A DNA stretch of 64,000 nt from NCBI RefSeq assembly GCF_910596095.1, contig NC_056550.1:28731699-28795698 (forward strand). Direction: 5' to 3'. This DNA is from Thunnus maccoyii. Taxonomy: Eukaryota; Chordata; Actinopteri; Scombriformes; Scombridae. Both the position numbers and the translations under genes were made by a program. Positions within the stretch are counted from its first letter, which is position 1, and each line of letters begins with the position of its first letter. A model generated the notes under the pieces. That model was not told where the DNA came from, searched no databases, and saw nothing but the letters and a program-made list of their open reading frames with translations. This document shows positions 23,903-36,493 of this stretch, in pieces.

Positions 23903-26096
23903 CAATTTAGTCTACAATACGTCCAAAAAACGCCAATCCAGTCCAAAGTCATGTTTACAAACAGCTGATGTTACAGAGCAGACAGAAAACCCCAAAGAAT
24001 TTAAATTTAAAAACAAAAATGTATAATTGTGTCTTGATAAACAACTTTTCAAACTAGTTGATTGACTAATTTTTTGTCCTGCAGGACCTGCTGGCTCTGC
24101 GCTCTCAGATGAGCGGTCAGGTGAACGTGGAGGTGGACGCCGCTCCTCAGCAGGATCTGTCCAATGTCATGGCTGGAATCAGAGAACACTACGAGACCGT
24201 CGCCGCAAAGAACCGCAGAGACCTGGAAACCTGGTTCCAGGCCAAGGTGAGTTTTATAAACCCTCTGATGTCAGAAACTCTTTATTAAAAGCAAAGCAAA
24301 CACACCCAGAAATTCAGTTAAAATGTTTTTAATAATGACACAATTGTCTAAGTCATTGCCAAGAAACAAAGTAGAAGAAATGACATTAGCAAAAGAGTCA
24401 GGGGTTTTCCCATTCACTTCAATATAGTTAAGCATTTTCTAGCAACATCTAGTGGCTGTTAGAGGATCTGCAGGCTAGCACTGCAGATTCCTGTCCCATT
24501 AAAAACAAGAAAGGAAGGCATAAAAAACATAAAAAATAATATATTTAGTCAGTAAAGGGTAAATTAAAAACAAAGTAAGCATATATTAAATTTAATAAGT
24601 TGACTGATTTAATAAAAACAAGTAAATGTGTGAAAGAAAGTGAACAAACAGTGTGGCATCTGAATACATGTTGATTTTAAAACACTCTGGCCTTCCTCAC
24701 ATAACATAAAAAAGTACAATAAATAGTACAGAAATATAAAAACAAAGAAATGTGTGAAATCAAGCAAACAAACAGTAGAGTGTCGTCTGCATACCTGTGG
24801 ATTTTAAAACACACTTTGACATGATTTCTGAGGTTTTTTATTTATTTATTTATTTATTTATTTTGTTGTTCTACAGTCAGATGAGATCAACAAGGAGGTC
24901 GCTGTGAGCACCGAGTCGCTCCAATCATCGCGCTCTGAGGTCACAGAGGTCAAACGCACGCTGCAGGGTCTGGAGATCGAGCTCCAAGCACAGCTCAGCA
25001 TGGTGGGTTTCTAACATTTCTGGGTTTTTTTCTTGTAAATTTTCTGAGACTAAATCTCCTTTAAATACTGTTTTCACTCCACTTCAGAAAGCGTCTCTTG
25101 AAGGAACCCTCGCCGACACCCAGGGCAGGTACGCCAACATGCTGGCGGGCTACCAGAGGCAGGTGGGCGCTCTGGAGGAGCAGCTGGCCCAGCTGAGAGC
25201 CGACCTGGAACGGCAGGGACACGAGTACCAGTTGCTGCTGGACATGAAGACCAGGCTGGAGATGGAGATCGCCGAGTACAGGAGGCTGCTGGATGGAGAG
25301 CTGTTCAGGTGAGTGGACCAGTCAAACCAGTCCGAACAGGGATGATACTGGGATTCCATCAAATGTCAGGTATCAGCTGGTCAAGAAACATCTTGTGAAA
25401 ATAAATGAATAACTTCTGTTTCAGCAGATTCATTATGGAGGTTCATCTCCACCAGCAAAATAATAAATAAATGAAACGTAACAACATAACATACAAACAT
25501 TTATGAGTCCATAGACTGACAAAAAGTAGCACAGTTAGCACAAACAGTTAGGGAAAAGGTGTACTGCCTGTGGTCTCCTGTTAAAAATGACAGTTTAAAT
25601 AATGAAAAATAACAGAAATCATAAATACATAAAATTAAAAGTCTTTTAAAGAATGTTACATTTAACATTAAACATTTTCACATCACCAAGATTACAACAC
25701 TGTGTACTGACAATATAACACTTTATCAGTTACATTTGAGTTTTATTACACTAAATGTTGGTTTTTGGCTCATGTGAAGCATCCATGTTTGTTTGGTTTT
25801 CAGGCACTTCCTTAGTAAGTGCCAAGTTGGATATATCTGAGTTTCCCAGTGGTTATTGTGACTTGGATGTTGATGCAAACACTATTTACAAAACTCGTAA
25901 TTACAAAAGACGCTGTTTGGCAGCACTGACTGTAAGTAGCATTGTTTTGTGTTCAGCAAAGGACTGGAAGGTAACAGGACTGTTTCTATGTTTTCCATGC
26001 AGCCCACCAACCTCCAGCACGACCCGCAAGGTGCTGATCGTCACCAAGGAGATCAGTGACGAGGAGGACAGCTCTGAAACTCAGCAGACAGAGTGA
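22207..26096 (+). CDS. Type I keratin K-B, 7 exons, 413 aa
   Basis: Acidic keratin. Exons: 22207-22605, 23315-23397, 23607-23763, 24085-24246, 24877-25002, 25088-25308, 26003-26096. Internal sizes 83, 157, 162, 126 and 221 bp equal those of canonical type I keratin genes. Head: residues 1-72 with [14 protein letters not shown]. Rod: about 73-380, from [19 protein letters not shown] to EYRRLLDGE. Tail: 33 residues, [18 protein letters not shown] then an acidic EEDSSE end. The start follows a good context (TCCACCATGA). It shares protein length, head type (HDCTAYK before the first intron) and exon 6 size with K-C, and its intron 4 shares a repeat and a CAGAAACTCTTTA start with the K-C intron, so the two are probably tandem duplicates. 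Confidence 0.96.
23856..23901. repeat. (TTA)n microsatellite in K-B intron 3
   Basis: About fifteen uninterrupted TTA/ATT units, 90 bases after the exon 3 donor. Confidence 0.95.
24400..24486. repeat. Dispersed repeat copy in K-B intron 4
   Basis: The stretch with TTCACTTCAATA, AGTTAAG and CATCTAGTGGCTGTTAGA recurs at 33540-33626 (K-C intron 4) and 40524-40620 (intergenic). The two intronic copies occupy equivalent introns. Confidence 0.75.
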
Positions 26097-26145
26097 GACG
26101 CCAAACATCTGTCAACATGCCGCCATCCGTTCTCAGAAATCCACA

Positions 26146-26151
26146 AATAAA
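26146..26151 (+). promoter_or_regulatory. Polyadenylation signal of K-B
   Basis: AATAAA 50 bases after the TGA stop. Confidence 0.8.
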
Positions 26152-26611
26152 ACACCTCTGATGAACTGACACACGGCTGTGTTTTACTGTGTTTCTGAAT
26201 GTTATGTGTGAGTGTGTATGAATGTGTATCAAACAGTCCTGAGATCATGTTCTAATCAATTAGTCGATTGACAGAAAATGAGTAAAAATGCAACTATTTT
26301 GATAGTCAAATCAAAGTATAAGATTCAGCATTTCATCACAAAACTTTTCAGTGTAGAAAAAGCTGAAACATCATGAGAGAAGTTAGAGGAAGTCCAGAGG
26401 TCAAATACTTGTACTTAAGTACAATTTTGAGGTATTTGTACTTTACTTGAGTATTTCCATGTGATGCTACTTTCTACATTTCAGAGGGAAATATTGTACT
26501 TTCTACTCCACTACATTTATTTGACAGCTTTAGTTACTTTTCAGATGAAGATTTGACACAATGGATAATATAACAAGCTTTTAAAATACAACACATTGTT
26601 AAAGATGAAAC

Positions 26612-26943
26612 CAGTGGTTTCCAACCTTTTTGGCTTTTGACGTCTTACAAAAAGCAGTGTGTAGTCGGGGTCACATTTCACATGTCTATGAGTTGTTAAC
26701 AGCTCCACCAAATAGTGATTTTTCCCTCTAAACTTCTCACATGCTTTCATTTCAATAAATGTTCAAATGATCCAATATTTCAGCAAAAATCAAAGATTAG
26801 AGAAAAAGTCCAAAAACTGAAAACAGATTTGTGTATCAGAACTTTGTTTTTTCTTCTTTCCTCTCCCATTAATCATCTCACCACCCCTCAGATTTATCTG
26901 CTGACCCTTTGGAGGGGCCCGACCCCTAGGTTGGGAACCACTG
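26612..26943. mobile_element. Nested hAT-type MITE
   Basis: Ends are CAGTGGTTTCCAACCTTTTT and, right, AGGTTGGGAACCACTG. Flanks GATGAAAC (26604-26611) and GACTAAAC (26944-26951) agree in 6 of 8 bases, fitting an old 8-bp target duplication. The partial copy at 19 kb ends its match exactly at GATGAAAC, in line with a later insertion at this point. Confidence 0.65.
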
Positions 26944-27095
26944 GACTAAACTAGCTAACTGTATATAAAGTAGTGTAAACTAGCTCCACCTCCAGCAGCT
27001 ACAACAGTAACATGCTGCTCTAACACTGATGCTTCACTATTAATAATCTAATGATGTCATATATAATAATATATCAGTCAGAGGGACCAAACCAC

Positions 27096-27283
27096 TACTT
27101 TTACTGCAATACTTTAACTACATCAAGCTCATAATACTTATGTACTTTTACTGCAATACTTTAACTACATCAAGCTCATAATACTTATGTACTTTTACTG
27201 CAATACTTTAACTACATCAAGCTCATAATACTTATGTACTTTTACTGCAATACTTTAACTACATCAAGCTCATAATACTTATT
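27096..27283. repeat. Four tandem 47-bp units
   Basis: Units start at 27096, 27143, 27190 and 27237, each opening TACTTTTACTGCAATACTTT and almost identical. The inverted copy at 62253-62534 has six units. Confidence 0.92.
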
Positions 27284-27394
27284 TTACTGTAGGAGGATTT
27301 TTTATGCAGGACTTTTACTTGTAATGGAGTATTTTTACATGCTGTATTGGTACTTTTACTGCAGAAAAGTATCTGAATACTTCTTCCACCACTG

Positions 27395-28250
27395 ACCTGA
27401 ATTGTTAATCTAATTTTATAAACCTTGCTGAGTTTCCTTAAGCCAGACAGTCCAGGCTGATGTGATCAGTTCACATTCCTGCAACATAAAAGTGAAGTTA
27501 AAACTCGACCTGAGGACGTCTGTCAGATCAGGTGCATCATTATTGGATTTAGTAGCTCCTTGTTGTTTCAGTTTACATTGTGCTCACATGGCAACCCTGT
27601 CTACTAGAAATGAGGGTTATATACAACTAAACTGCAACAGCATATATGTTTTGCAGAAAACATGGATTATATCATAAGGAGAAAATATTAATTAACTTAT
27701 CTAGAAAGTTGCAAAAATGTAAAATGTTCACTGACAAAATACAATATTTCATTTTTTTTTCTAAAATATATTGTCTTGCATCACAATATCTGCTCATACA
27801 GCATCATTAAACAGTTTTATAGTTGAGTTTAGACTCTGGCAGCATAATAATAATCTTTATTTATAAAGCTCTATTCAAAAGCAAGTTTACAAAATGCTTT
27901 ACAGACATGAGAGCAGATAAAACAACGAGGAAATTAACACTCATGGATGAAATAATTAGATTTACAAAAGAAAATAGAGAATAGAATAATAGAGAAAATA
28001 GAAAAAATGTGAACAAATAAGATTGTAGTGACCATTTGTTAGTAATCATAATCAAACTGAGAATCAGAGGACCACTAATGCATCATGGGAGATTTGATGT
28101 ACGCAGGTAAAAGAAATGCAAACAAAGAGTTTGAGTTTATCTAGAGGTTTATTTATCAACTGCAAACAAAGGAACAAAGAACACCTGCTGCCTCTCTGCT
28201 CTGGTTAAAAACCACAGACCCTCCCGGGTGCATGCTGGTCCTTCACCTGC
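27395..28250. other. Intergenic with a LINE/SINE tail
   Basis: At 27846-27905 the sequence AATAATCTTTATTTATAAAG and the following AAAATGCTTTACAG resemble the 3' tail of a common fish retroposon in minus orientation. The rest shows no gene. Confidence 0.45.
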
Positions 28251-28258
28251 TTGCCTAC

Positions 28259-28711
28259 TAGGGATGTGCAGAAAGTCCAGTATTTGTATTTGTATCTGTA
28301 TTTGTTGAGGCAGCAAAATTATTTGTATTGTATTTGTATTCGAATAAAGGTGGAAAGAGGCTTAAAATCCTGTTTTTGTTTTTATTAGCCTTTTAATTTT
28401 AGAAATTGTTCATGAAACGTATGTCAGAAGGCTCAGCATTATCTCTGCAGAACACCCCCAACTCCGGAAATGTGCATCATGTAGCAGGTGGATGTGACTC
28501 CCCTCACTGAGACCTGCTGACAGACGTAGCAGCGAAGCAGAGGACAGAGACTGAGATAGTGATGTAACCGACCTGTGCGCTGGTATTTGACATGTTTTTT
28601 TTTTTACCGAAAACAAACAATTTTTAAAATACTTGTATGAAACAAATATTCGTAAAAACCTCACTATTTGTGCTTTGCAGAATAATGTATTTGCATTCGG
28701 GCACATCCCTA
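28259..28711. mobile_element. hAT-type MITE, 453 bp, with target duplication
   Basis: Perfect 11-base inverted ends TAGGGATGTGC and GCACATCCCTA. Flanks TTGCCTAC (28251-28258) and CTGCCTAC (28712-28719) agree in 7 of 8 bases. The interior has TATTTGTATT-rich sequence and no transposase. Confidence 0.8.
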
Positions 28712-28719
28712 CTGCCTAC

Positions 28720-30690
28720 CTGTATAACCTGAGGTGCACATAGTGTTTCCTAATTCTCACCAAACAGCTAAATACTGGTAGATTAAAACTACAAAACAAG
28801 CAGATAATAGAACTAACCATCAGGAGGAAATACTACTGAAATCTCATCTAAATAATATGATCAAACACTGAACACAACCACACCTGCTGCTCTGGACACT
28901 GTGGTGTTTACTGACAGGCTCTGTCACCAGAATGCAGTTGATCCACTGATCCAATTGATTGGTTTATCTTACTGTCAATCAAATTTCACCCAAAAACCTG
29001 ACTGTCTTCTCTGGTTTTATCTGGTTGTTCTGTAATGAGCCTTCAAATCTGACACCTTCAAAAGTCTAATAAATTAACTTTTTGTTGTTTCTATAATCTT
29101 GGCCAGTCTGATCCTCCTGTGAGACTGAACTAAGGGCAAAAAAACACAAGACAAAATTAAAAATATCTGTCTAAAGAAAAGGATAAATGAAATAAACTCA
29201 TTGAAAGAGGATTGATTAATTAAATGAAAGAAACAATTGAAGGTAGAGTCCATAACATTAGGAGATAAATGTTAAATGAATAAATAAAATGTGACATTTT
29301 GTAATTTTTCCAGACATGTGTACATAGTTTGGTTTGTTTCCTGAGGCGGGTTTGGTTTTGTGTGGGGGACTTTGGATTCATTACGTCAGTGTTTCTGTAA
29401 TCTTGGACAATTTGATCTGCCTGCAAGACTCAATTTAGGGCAAATAAAGCCAATGAACAGATCTGTCAAATGAAGAGGTGGTGATTGGTAATAATGAGAA
29501 ATATCAGCCTGTATGTAATTAACTACACTCAGTAATTGAGCTTCAAGTAATTGAGTTATTGTTGTCTCTTGTTGAGCCCTAAAAGTCTTATTTTCTGTAA
29601 ACAAGTGAAAAAAAAGCCAGTTCAACCTGTTTCTGACTATTTTCTGGTGTCAGGTGTGTTTTTTTCTCTGTGTCAATCAACATATGAATAAATAGTTCTG
29701 TTGTTTGACTTTAATCTCTCTTTGTATTTGTTGCATTCGTCCATGTGTGCAGGTTTGGTTGCATTTCACTCTCCTGAGTGTTTCTGGTTATTTATTGGTT
29801 TTGGTGAAGTTGTAAATAACTGAAATCAGACAGTTTCGTGGTGTCTGATTTACGGTTTGTGTTGCACTTTTATGAGCTCATAGTTATGGTCAGTTTCATT
29901 CTGATTGGTCATATTTGAAGTCTAATAAATGCATTTTGAAGCTGCTGTTTTACACTCAGGCGTAAATTGAACTCAAACATAATAAATAAAAAGTTGTGAC
30001 TGTGACATCAAACGTTTCATATATTTTGTTAGTTGCATCTTTACAGCAGCAGGTGGATGTTTGAACAAAGGAAACACAGCATGAATGTGTTTTATTGTTT
30101 TATCTCAAAGACACAATCCCTTTTCACTCCTTTAATGCATTATTGTTTTTGTGTGTCTTGTTATTTGTACAAATAAATGATGAAGAAGACCACTAGTGAA
30201 TCTTAGAGGTAGAAGTCAGTCTTTGCTTGCAGCTTGAACTAATATTTGATCTTTGAGGAGAGCCAGACAGGTTGCTCTCTGAGTTTTGTATCTTTTTGTG
30301 ATAGTTTCATGTTTCATCGTTTAAATATTTGTGTAAAAACATCAATGAGTTTGAATCTAAACCTCTGAGACTTCCTCCTCCTCCCCTCGGTGTGGACAGG
30401 CCTGTGAGGCACTGGAGGCGTGACTGGATGTTTGGACTGACAGAACCGGTCCATCAGGTGATGAAGCCTGTCCAAGCAGCTGCCGGGCCCCTATGAGACG
30501 ACATCTGGAGGGACAGGGGCCCCGGGAGTCTCCCCTGGTGGACAGGGACTGGAAAAAGTGTCATGTGTGAACCCACCCGACCAGCTGGACCTCGCCTGTT
30601 CAGCCCCGACCTGTTTGGTGTCGGGGGCCCCTGGCGATGCTGCGAGCATGTTTGGCCTCCCAACCTGACCGACCGCCTGCCTCATCACAG
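28720..30690. other. Intergenic, upstream of K-C
   Basis: AT-rich until about 30360, then clearly GC-richer toward the K-C promoter. Open frames on both strands at 30454-30760 are side effects of that composition. No exon is supported. Confidence 0.5.
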
Positions 30691-30692
30691 GC

Positions 30693-30698
30693 ATAAAA
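30693..30698 (+). promoter_or_regulatory. TATA-like box of K-C
   Basis: ATAAAA within GGCATAAAAGGAGCCGA, identical to the K-B block. The initiator-like TTCACTCTCC at 30721-30730 places the start about 30 bases downstream. CAGCTCTTCACTCTCCACTC around it also occurs at K-D. Confidence 0.8.
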
Positions 30699-30762
30699 GG
30701 AGCCGACGTCCCAGCAGCTCTTCACTCTCCACTCAGAGCCGACCATCAGCCGACCCTTAGCC

Positions 30763-33700
30763 ATGTCCTCCTTCTCCAGCCGCAGCAGCTACATGAGGAG
30801 CTCCACCTTGATGGCGCCCTCCACCTCCTCTTCCCGCCGGGTGAGCGGCATGGGAGGCGGCAGCGTGTACGGAGGAGCTGGAGGATCCGGAGTCCGTGTC
30901 TCCAAGGCCTCCTCCGCCTACTCCTCCTCTGCTGGCTTTGACCTGGCCGATGCCGTCAACGTCATCGACATCTCAGCCAGCGAGAAGGCCACCATGCAGA
31001 ACCTGAACGACCGCCTGGCCTCCTACCTGGAGAAGGTGCGCAGCCTGGAGAAGGCCAACGCCGACCTGGAGGTGAAGATCAGGAACTTCCTGGAGAGTAG
31101 AACCAAACCTGAAACCCACGACTGCACCGCCTACAGGATCCGCATCAAAGACCTGCAGGAACAGGTGAGAACAAACCTGCAGCTTTAATAAAAATGATGA
31201 TAATAGTAATACATTTTATTTAGAGTGCTTTTCAGGGTCCTCAAAGACGCTTTGTTTAAAAACGTCAAATGTTATTATGAAACCATCTCAACCAAAGAAG
31301 TTTTGAGTTTATATTCTTAAAACAAGTGAAAAACAATGTGAGTTCAGCCTGTTTGCATCAGTTTTCTAGTTTTTTCTTTATTCTCCTGCAGAAATGTGTC
31401 TTCTGTCGAGGTATAAACACTAATTTCTACAAAATCTTAAAAACAAGGTGAATTGTTTTTGAATCAGGTTGAGATAATCTCTGCATGTGAAGATTTTTAA
31501 CTTTTAACGTTTGATATTGGCTAAAAAAATCCCTCTAAGATTTTTTTAATTAAAAGACACAAACAGGCGATCACGTCTGAAGGTTATTAATTGTCTTGAG
31601 ATATGTTTGGTTTTCTTCTCGTCTGTGAAGTGACTGTGTAAATATGTACTCTGAATATTTGCTGTAGAGGTTCTTTGCATTGCAAAACATGTTTCAACAT
31701 GAGCAGGGACGTGGAAACAAAGAAACCTGTCTATTACCTGGAGGGGAGGGATGGGGTGGGGGGGGTGGGGAGGATGGGGGGGCGTGGGCTGTTATATCAC
31801 CTGTGTGACGTAACCTGAAACAAAGCAGACTGCCTGCTGTGTGTCTTTGGTTTTTGTTTTTTCTATATTATATTATTATCATTATTATTAATAGTAATAA
31901 TCATTATTATATTATAATTATTATGTTTTTAAATTTTATAACTTTTTGTTTTATAGTTAGTTTTTTTTTGTCTTATGTGTTTTAGTTTAGGTGTTTTCTA
32001 ACATTTTATTTTTTAATTTTTAATTTTTATCTTTTAAGTTTAAATTTCTTAAGTTTAAGATTTTAAGTTTCTTCTATTTTTGCATGTGAATTTTGAAAAC
32101 AGAGAAACTGACACCAGTGAATAGTTTGTCATTTTGCCAGAAAAAGACGATTTACAAATTTACAAGCTTTACAGCTTTACAACTTTTAGTTTTTTTTATA
32201 AGGTTTCTAAGTTAAGTTTTAGCTTTTAAGTCTTATGTTTTACATCTTTAACACCACCTCCAAACACTTTTACATCAGGGGACTTTTTGGGTTCCCAAAG
32301 CCCCCCCCCCCACCCACCCACCACTGCATATTAACACTAACATTACATTTATGGGCTACAAAACTACATTTATAAATGAAAACAGTCAGAATTAAATTAA
32401 CCTGTTGAAATGTACATTAAGAGGTTAAATCTTAAAATGAAAACATAAAACAGTACAATAAAAGCATAATCTAATCCTTTAATTTAAATTTTTTTTGTTT
32501 AAACAAACTTTAAGAAAGCAAACAAGACCCAGCTAATGAAGGTTTTTACCAAAACTGAAATTATTTACAATTTTTTCTTCTTTCCTCTGCTCAGATCAAC
32601 TGTGCTTCTCGTGGAAACGCCGCCCTCGTCCTCGCCATCGACAACGCCAAGCTCGCCACTGACGACTTCAAAGTCAAGTAAGTGAAAATCTTCATTTCCT
32701 TCAACTTCAGATAAAGGGATCAGGACAGGAGGAAACAGTCAGAATAAATTTGGCTTTTTCTGAGAACATTCTGCTGTGTTTTCAGGTATGATAATGAGCT
32801 GGCCATGCGTCAGGCGGTGGAGGCCGACATCAGCGGGCTGAAGAGAGTCCTGGACGAGCTGACTCTGAGGCGCGCCGACCTTGAGATGCAGCTGGAAGGT
32901 TTGAGAGAGGAGCTCATCCAGCTGAAGAGGAACCACGAGGAGGTGAGACTAATGACAGCAGGAAAAATGAAAAGATATTTCTTTAAAAAGACAAAAGTGT
33001 AACTGGTGTCGTCCTGCAGGACCTGCTGACTCTGCGCGCTCAGATGAGCGGTCAGGTGAACGTGGAGGTGGACGCAGCTCCTCAGGAGGATCTGTCCACC
33101 GTCATGGCTGGAATCAGAGAACACTACGAGACTGTCGCCGCCAAGAACCAAAAAGACCTGGAGACCTGGTTCCAAGCCAAGGTGAGCCTCAGAAACTCTT
33201 TACTGAGACCCTGGAATATATCTGTCTTTGAACCAAAATGTTTTTGTTTAGTTTGGTTTTATTTTGTGTTAATTCACATAACTCACAATTCCACATATTC
33301 ACCAAACTAACAAACAGAAGCACACAGATTCAAACCATAAAACACATTAATTAATGTCTTGTTTTGTTCCATCAGTCCAAAATCCAAAATATTCAGTTTA
33401 CTGTCTGATTTTTTTTTTTTGAAATTATGAAAAAAGTTGCTGATTATTTTTCTGTTTATTAAATAATTGATTAATTGACTAATCATTGCAGCTCTAAATG
33501 AGAATATAAAACATATTCTGACTCTATGTTTCCAGAGAGAAGTCAGGGGATTTCCTGTTCACTTCAATACAGTTAAGAGTTTTCTAGCAGCATCTAGTGG
33601 CTGTTAGAAGAACTGTAAGCTAGTAGTGGAAGATATAGAGATATGTATTATATCTCACTAAAGTTACAGATAGACGTTTTCTCTCCTTTCCCGAGTTGTT

Positions 33701-35890
33701 TAGCAGATACCTCTGCGTTTCTCTACTGTCTGATACGCTGATATTTAGTCAATAACAGTAATAATATCAATACTTGTGACTCCACAGACTGCTGAGCTGA
33801 ACAAAGAGGTGGCGATGAGCACCGAGACTCTGCAGACATCCAAGTCTGAGATCGGAGAGATCCGACGAACCGTCCAGACTCTGGAGATCAAACTGCAGGC
33901 TCAGATCAGCAAGGTAAGAAAACACAGAACACACATTTATCTCAAATTTTGGCAGATAAGATTTTTTTGAAAGATTTTGTAGTTATTTCTTGAAGTTTTC
34001 TGGCTGCATTTTGTGACTTTATTACCAAGTATATAGCACTTTTCTAGTTTTACTGACTACTTATTGCGCTTTACACTACATGCCTTTTTTAAAAGTGACA
34101 ACTTTCACATTTTAAACTGTGAATATGTCAATAATATCTCACAAGAACACAACTTTTATAGAATTATTAAAAAAAAAAAAAAACCCACAAGTTTGTAAAT
34201 TTATTGCTTAATTTGTTCATCTCGCGACCCTTTAGAGGGTCCTGACCCCCCATGTTGGGAACCACTGCTTTAATGGGTTACAAGACTAGAAAGAAGTTAA
34301 TTTTTTCTGAATTTCTCCTGAAGGTTGTTATGAAATATTTGTTTTACTCTTCGATTTAAACATTTTGAAAAAAGAAAATTTTCCTTTAAAGGTGCAATAC
34401 GGAAGAATCACAAATTCCTTCTCGTTAGTGACACCGGTGGCCGTTAAGTGAACTGCAGTCAGCATCTTGTAGCGAACAGCAGTGCAAACATTAGCGAGCT
34501 AAAACCACAATATCACAACAATCAGCTTCCCTGTCCAACAGGAAGAAAGCCAGCTCATGGTCAGACATTAGCGGACTCCATTTCTAAGCTAACGTTAGTT
34601 AGTGTTGGCGCTGTAGGAGGACGGGAGAGAGGCAAGACACTCTTCCCATCAAAACCTTCCCGAGTCCTTTACATAGAAATCAGTCTACAGGCTGTTTTAG
34701 GCAACTGTAAAAGTCAGGGAAGGTTTCATTTTAGTATTTCTTCACATTCTGTTGATAATTTTGGTTCATTTTTTAATATTTTAAACTAAAACTTTTACTC
34801 TGAAAGTCTTAATTTGAGCTCATTGACATGTTGAATTAGAGGAGGTTTAACTGCTTCATTTCAAAATCTCGCAAATCTAAAATATTGTCAACGACTGAAG
34901 CGGCGAATAAAGAAATCAAACCTGTAAAGACTGGAGTCGTGTTGTTGACTTCACCATCTCCTCCCCAACAGAAAGGAGCTGTGGAGGCGAGTCTGGCGGA
35001 GACCAACAGCCGCTACGCCGCCATGCTAGCAGGTTACCAGAGGCAGGTGGCGGCTCTGGAGGAGCAGCTGGCCCAGCTGAGGTGCGACCTGGAGAAGCAG
35101 AAGGTCCTGTTCGCCGAGCTGCTGGACATCAAGACCCGACTGGAGCTGGAGATCGCCGAGTACAGGAGGCTGCTGGACGGAGAGACCGAGAGGTAGTTAA
35201 GACTTTAAAACTCACTCCCAACTAAACTTTATTTACAATAAGAAACATATAGAATAACACCAGACTGATTCTTTAAGGTCCTGAATAATCTTTAGCTTCA
35301 GGGTTACACATTTTTATTCATTATTATAACATCTCTTAATATTGATTTATCATTTTGGGAGTCTGAACTTGGGTACACTTGTCTTTTTAGTCTTGATAAT
35401 TATCAGTATCAGCCAACAGCACCCCAAGAGGCCACGACATCCTGTAACAAAATCACAGATTGATTTTTGTTTATTAAGTGCACCAAAGTAAAATAATGAA
35501 AAACAGATTTTCATAATAAAGAGAAATGTGTAACTGAAGCTTAAGTTTATGTGCTGTAATTAAATTTAAAGATTTAGTCAAAATTTAAATAAACTTCTAT
35601 TATTTCTATTATTTATTTTCATACATATAAGTATAAATTGCTGATTATATCAGGAGCTGTAGATGCAAGACACAGAAAAAAAAATATAAAATGGAATAAA
35701 AATGTTCAGTTTTTTTTAAGTTTAATCAGACATGTGGAATAGAAACAGAGATTAGAGATTAAAAACAAAACAAAGCTGATGTTTTTTTTGGTTTTTCAGC
35801 AAAGTCACCACCACAAAGACCACCCGGGTGGTGACCATCGTGCAGGAAGTGGATTCGTCTGGAAACGTGATCAGCAGCAGCAGCAACTAG
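30763..35890 (+). CDS. Type I keratin K-C, 7 exons, 413 aa
   Basis: Acidic keratin. Exons: 30763-31164, 32595-32677, 32786-32942, 33020-33181, 33788-33913, 34972-35192, 35800-35890. Internal sizes are the type I set (83, 157, 162, 126, 221). Intron 3 is only 77 bp. Head: residues 1-73, Ser/Arg-rich then [13 protein letters not shown]. Rod: about 74-381, [19 protein letters not shown] to EYRRLLDGE. Tail: 32 residues, [20 protein letters not shown] followed by a Ser run and Asn. Exon 2 is more divergent than in K-B ([20 protein letters not shown]) and contains a cysteine. The closest relative in the window is K-B by length, exon structure and intron content. All splice junctions are GT-AG and the frame is intact. 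Confidence 0.96.
31741..31791. repeat. G-rich tract in K-C intron 1
   Basis: More than five runs of three or more G on the transcribed-sense strand within 50 bases, with a run of eight. A candidate G-quadruplex in the intron RNA; function unknown. Confidence 0.6.
33355..33626. repeat. Dispersed repeat in K-C intron 4
   Basis: Aligns over about 270 bases with 40352-40620: AATATTCAGTTTACTGTC-like start, GTTGCTGATTA, GCAGCTCTAAATGAGAA, CCAGAGAGAAG, then the CATCTAGTGGC segment shared with K-B intron 4. Confidence 0.65.
34205..34270. mobile_element. hAT-type element terminus in K-C intron 5
   Basis: CATGTTGGGAACCACTG ends this fragment and resembles the right end of the nested element at 26943. 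The left part is lost or unrecognisable. Confidence 0.45.
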
Positions 35891-35956
35891 ACACCAAAAA
35901 TAACCACAAATATAAACCACCACCGAGCAGATCCTGTAAAGTGTCTGAGCTGCTTC

Positions 35957-35962
35957 AATAAA
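35957..35962 (+). promoter_or_regulatory. Polyadenylation signal of K-C
   Basis: AATAAA 67 bases after the TAG stop. Confidence 0.8.
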
Positions 35963-36175
35963 AATGAAGTCTGACGTTGTTTCTGCTTCTTGTCTGTTTA
36001 ATTTTATTATTAGAGTCAATTTAAGGAAAAGAATCTAAAGTAAATATTTTCATCTGCATCATTTTCAGGCTGGATATGAAATGAAGGAGGAAAATAGTAA
36101 AATCACTATTCACACAGTTTCTCCACAATAATGACTCAGCATTTATCAATTATTCATCTATGATGACAACATATA

Positions 36176-36451
36176 TAGAATTAGAAAGTAGAAAAGTAGA
36201 AAAAGAGGAAAAGAAACAAAAAAGTGAAAGAACATAAAAAACAGAAGGGAGGAAAAGGAAAAGAAAAAAAATAAAAGATTAAAAAAACAAATAGAGAAAA
36301 AAGGAAAATAAAATAAATAAAATAGAAAAAGAGGAATAAAGAAAAGAAAGTGAGATAAAGAAATAACCATTTTACATATTTATTCAATGTCAGGCAGAGT
36401 CTTCACAACAACTGCAAAGTAAAGCAATATAATAATAATAATAATAATAAC

Positions 36452-36493
<42 letters not shown>

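Larger units (their letters stand above)
26391..27394. mobile_element. Repeat element with nested hAT insertion and 47-bp array
   Basis: The right end reads CTTCTTCCACCACTG and the left end is degenerate. About 26496-27142 is repeated in inverted orientation at 62488-63134 with position x matching 89630 minus x and no length change; the two open frames spanning 26541-26954 translate identically in both copies. Partial copies lie at 19142-19244 and 48148-48440. Ends and the CAGTGGTGGAA-like termini of relatives suggest a hAT-type non-autonomous family. No transposase. Confidence 0.75.
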
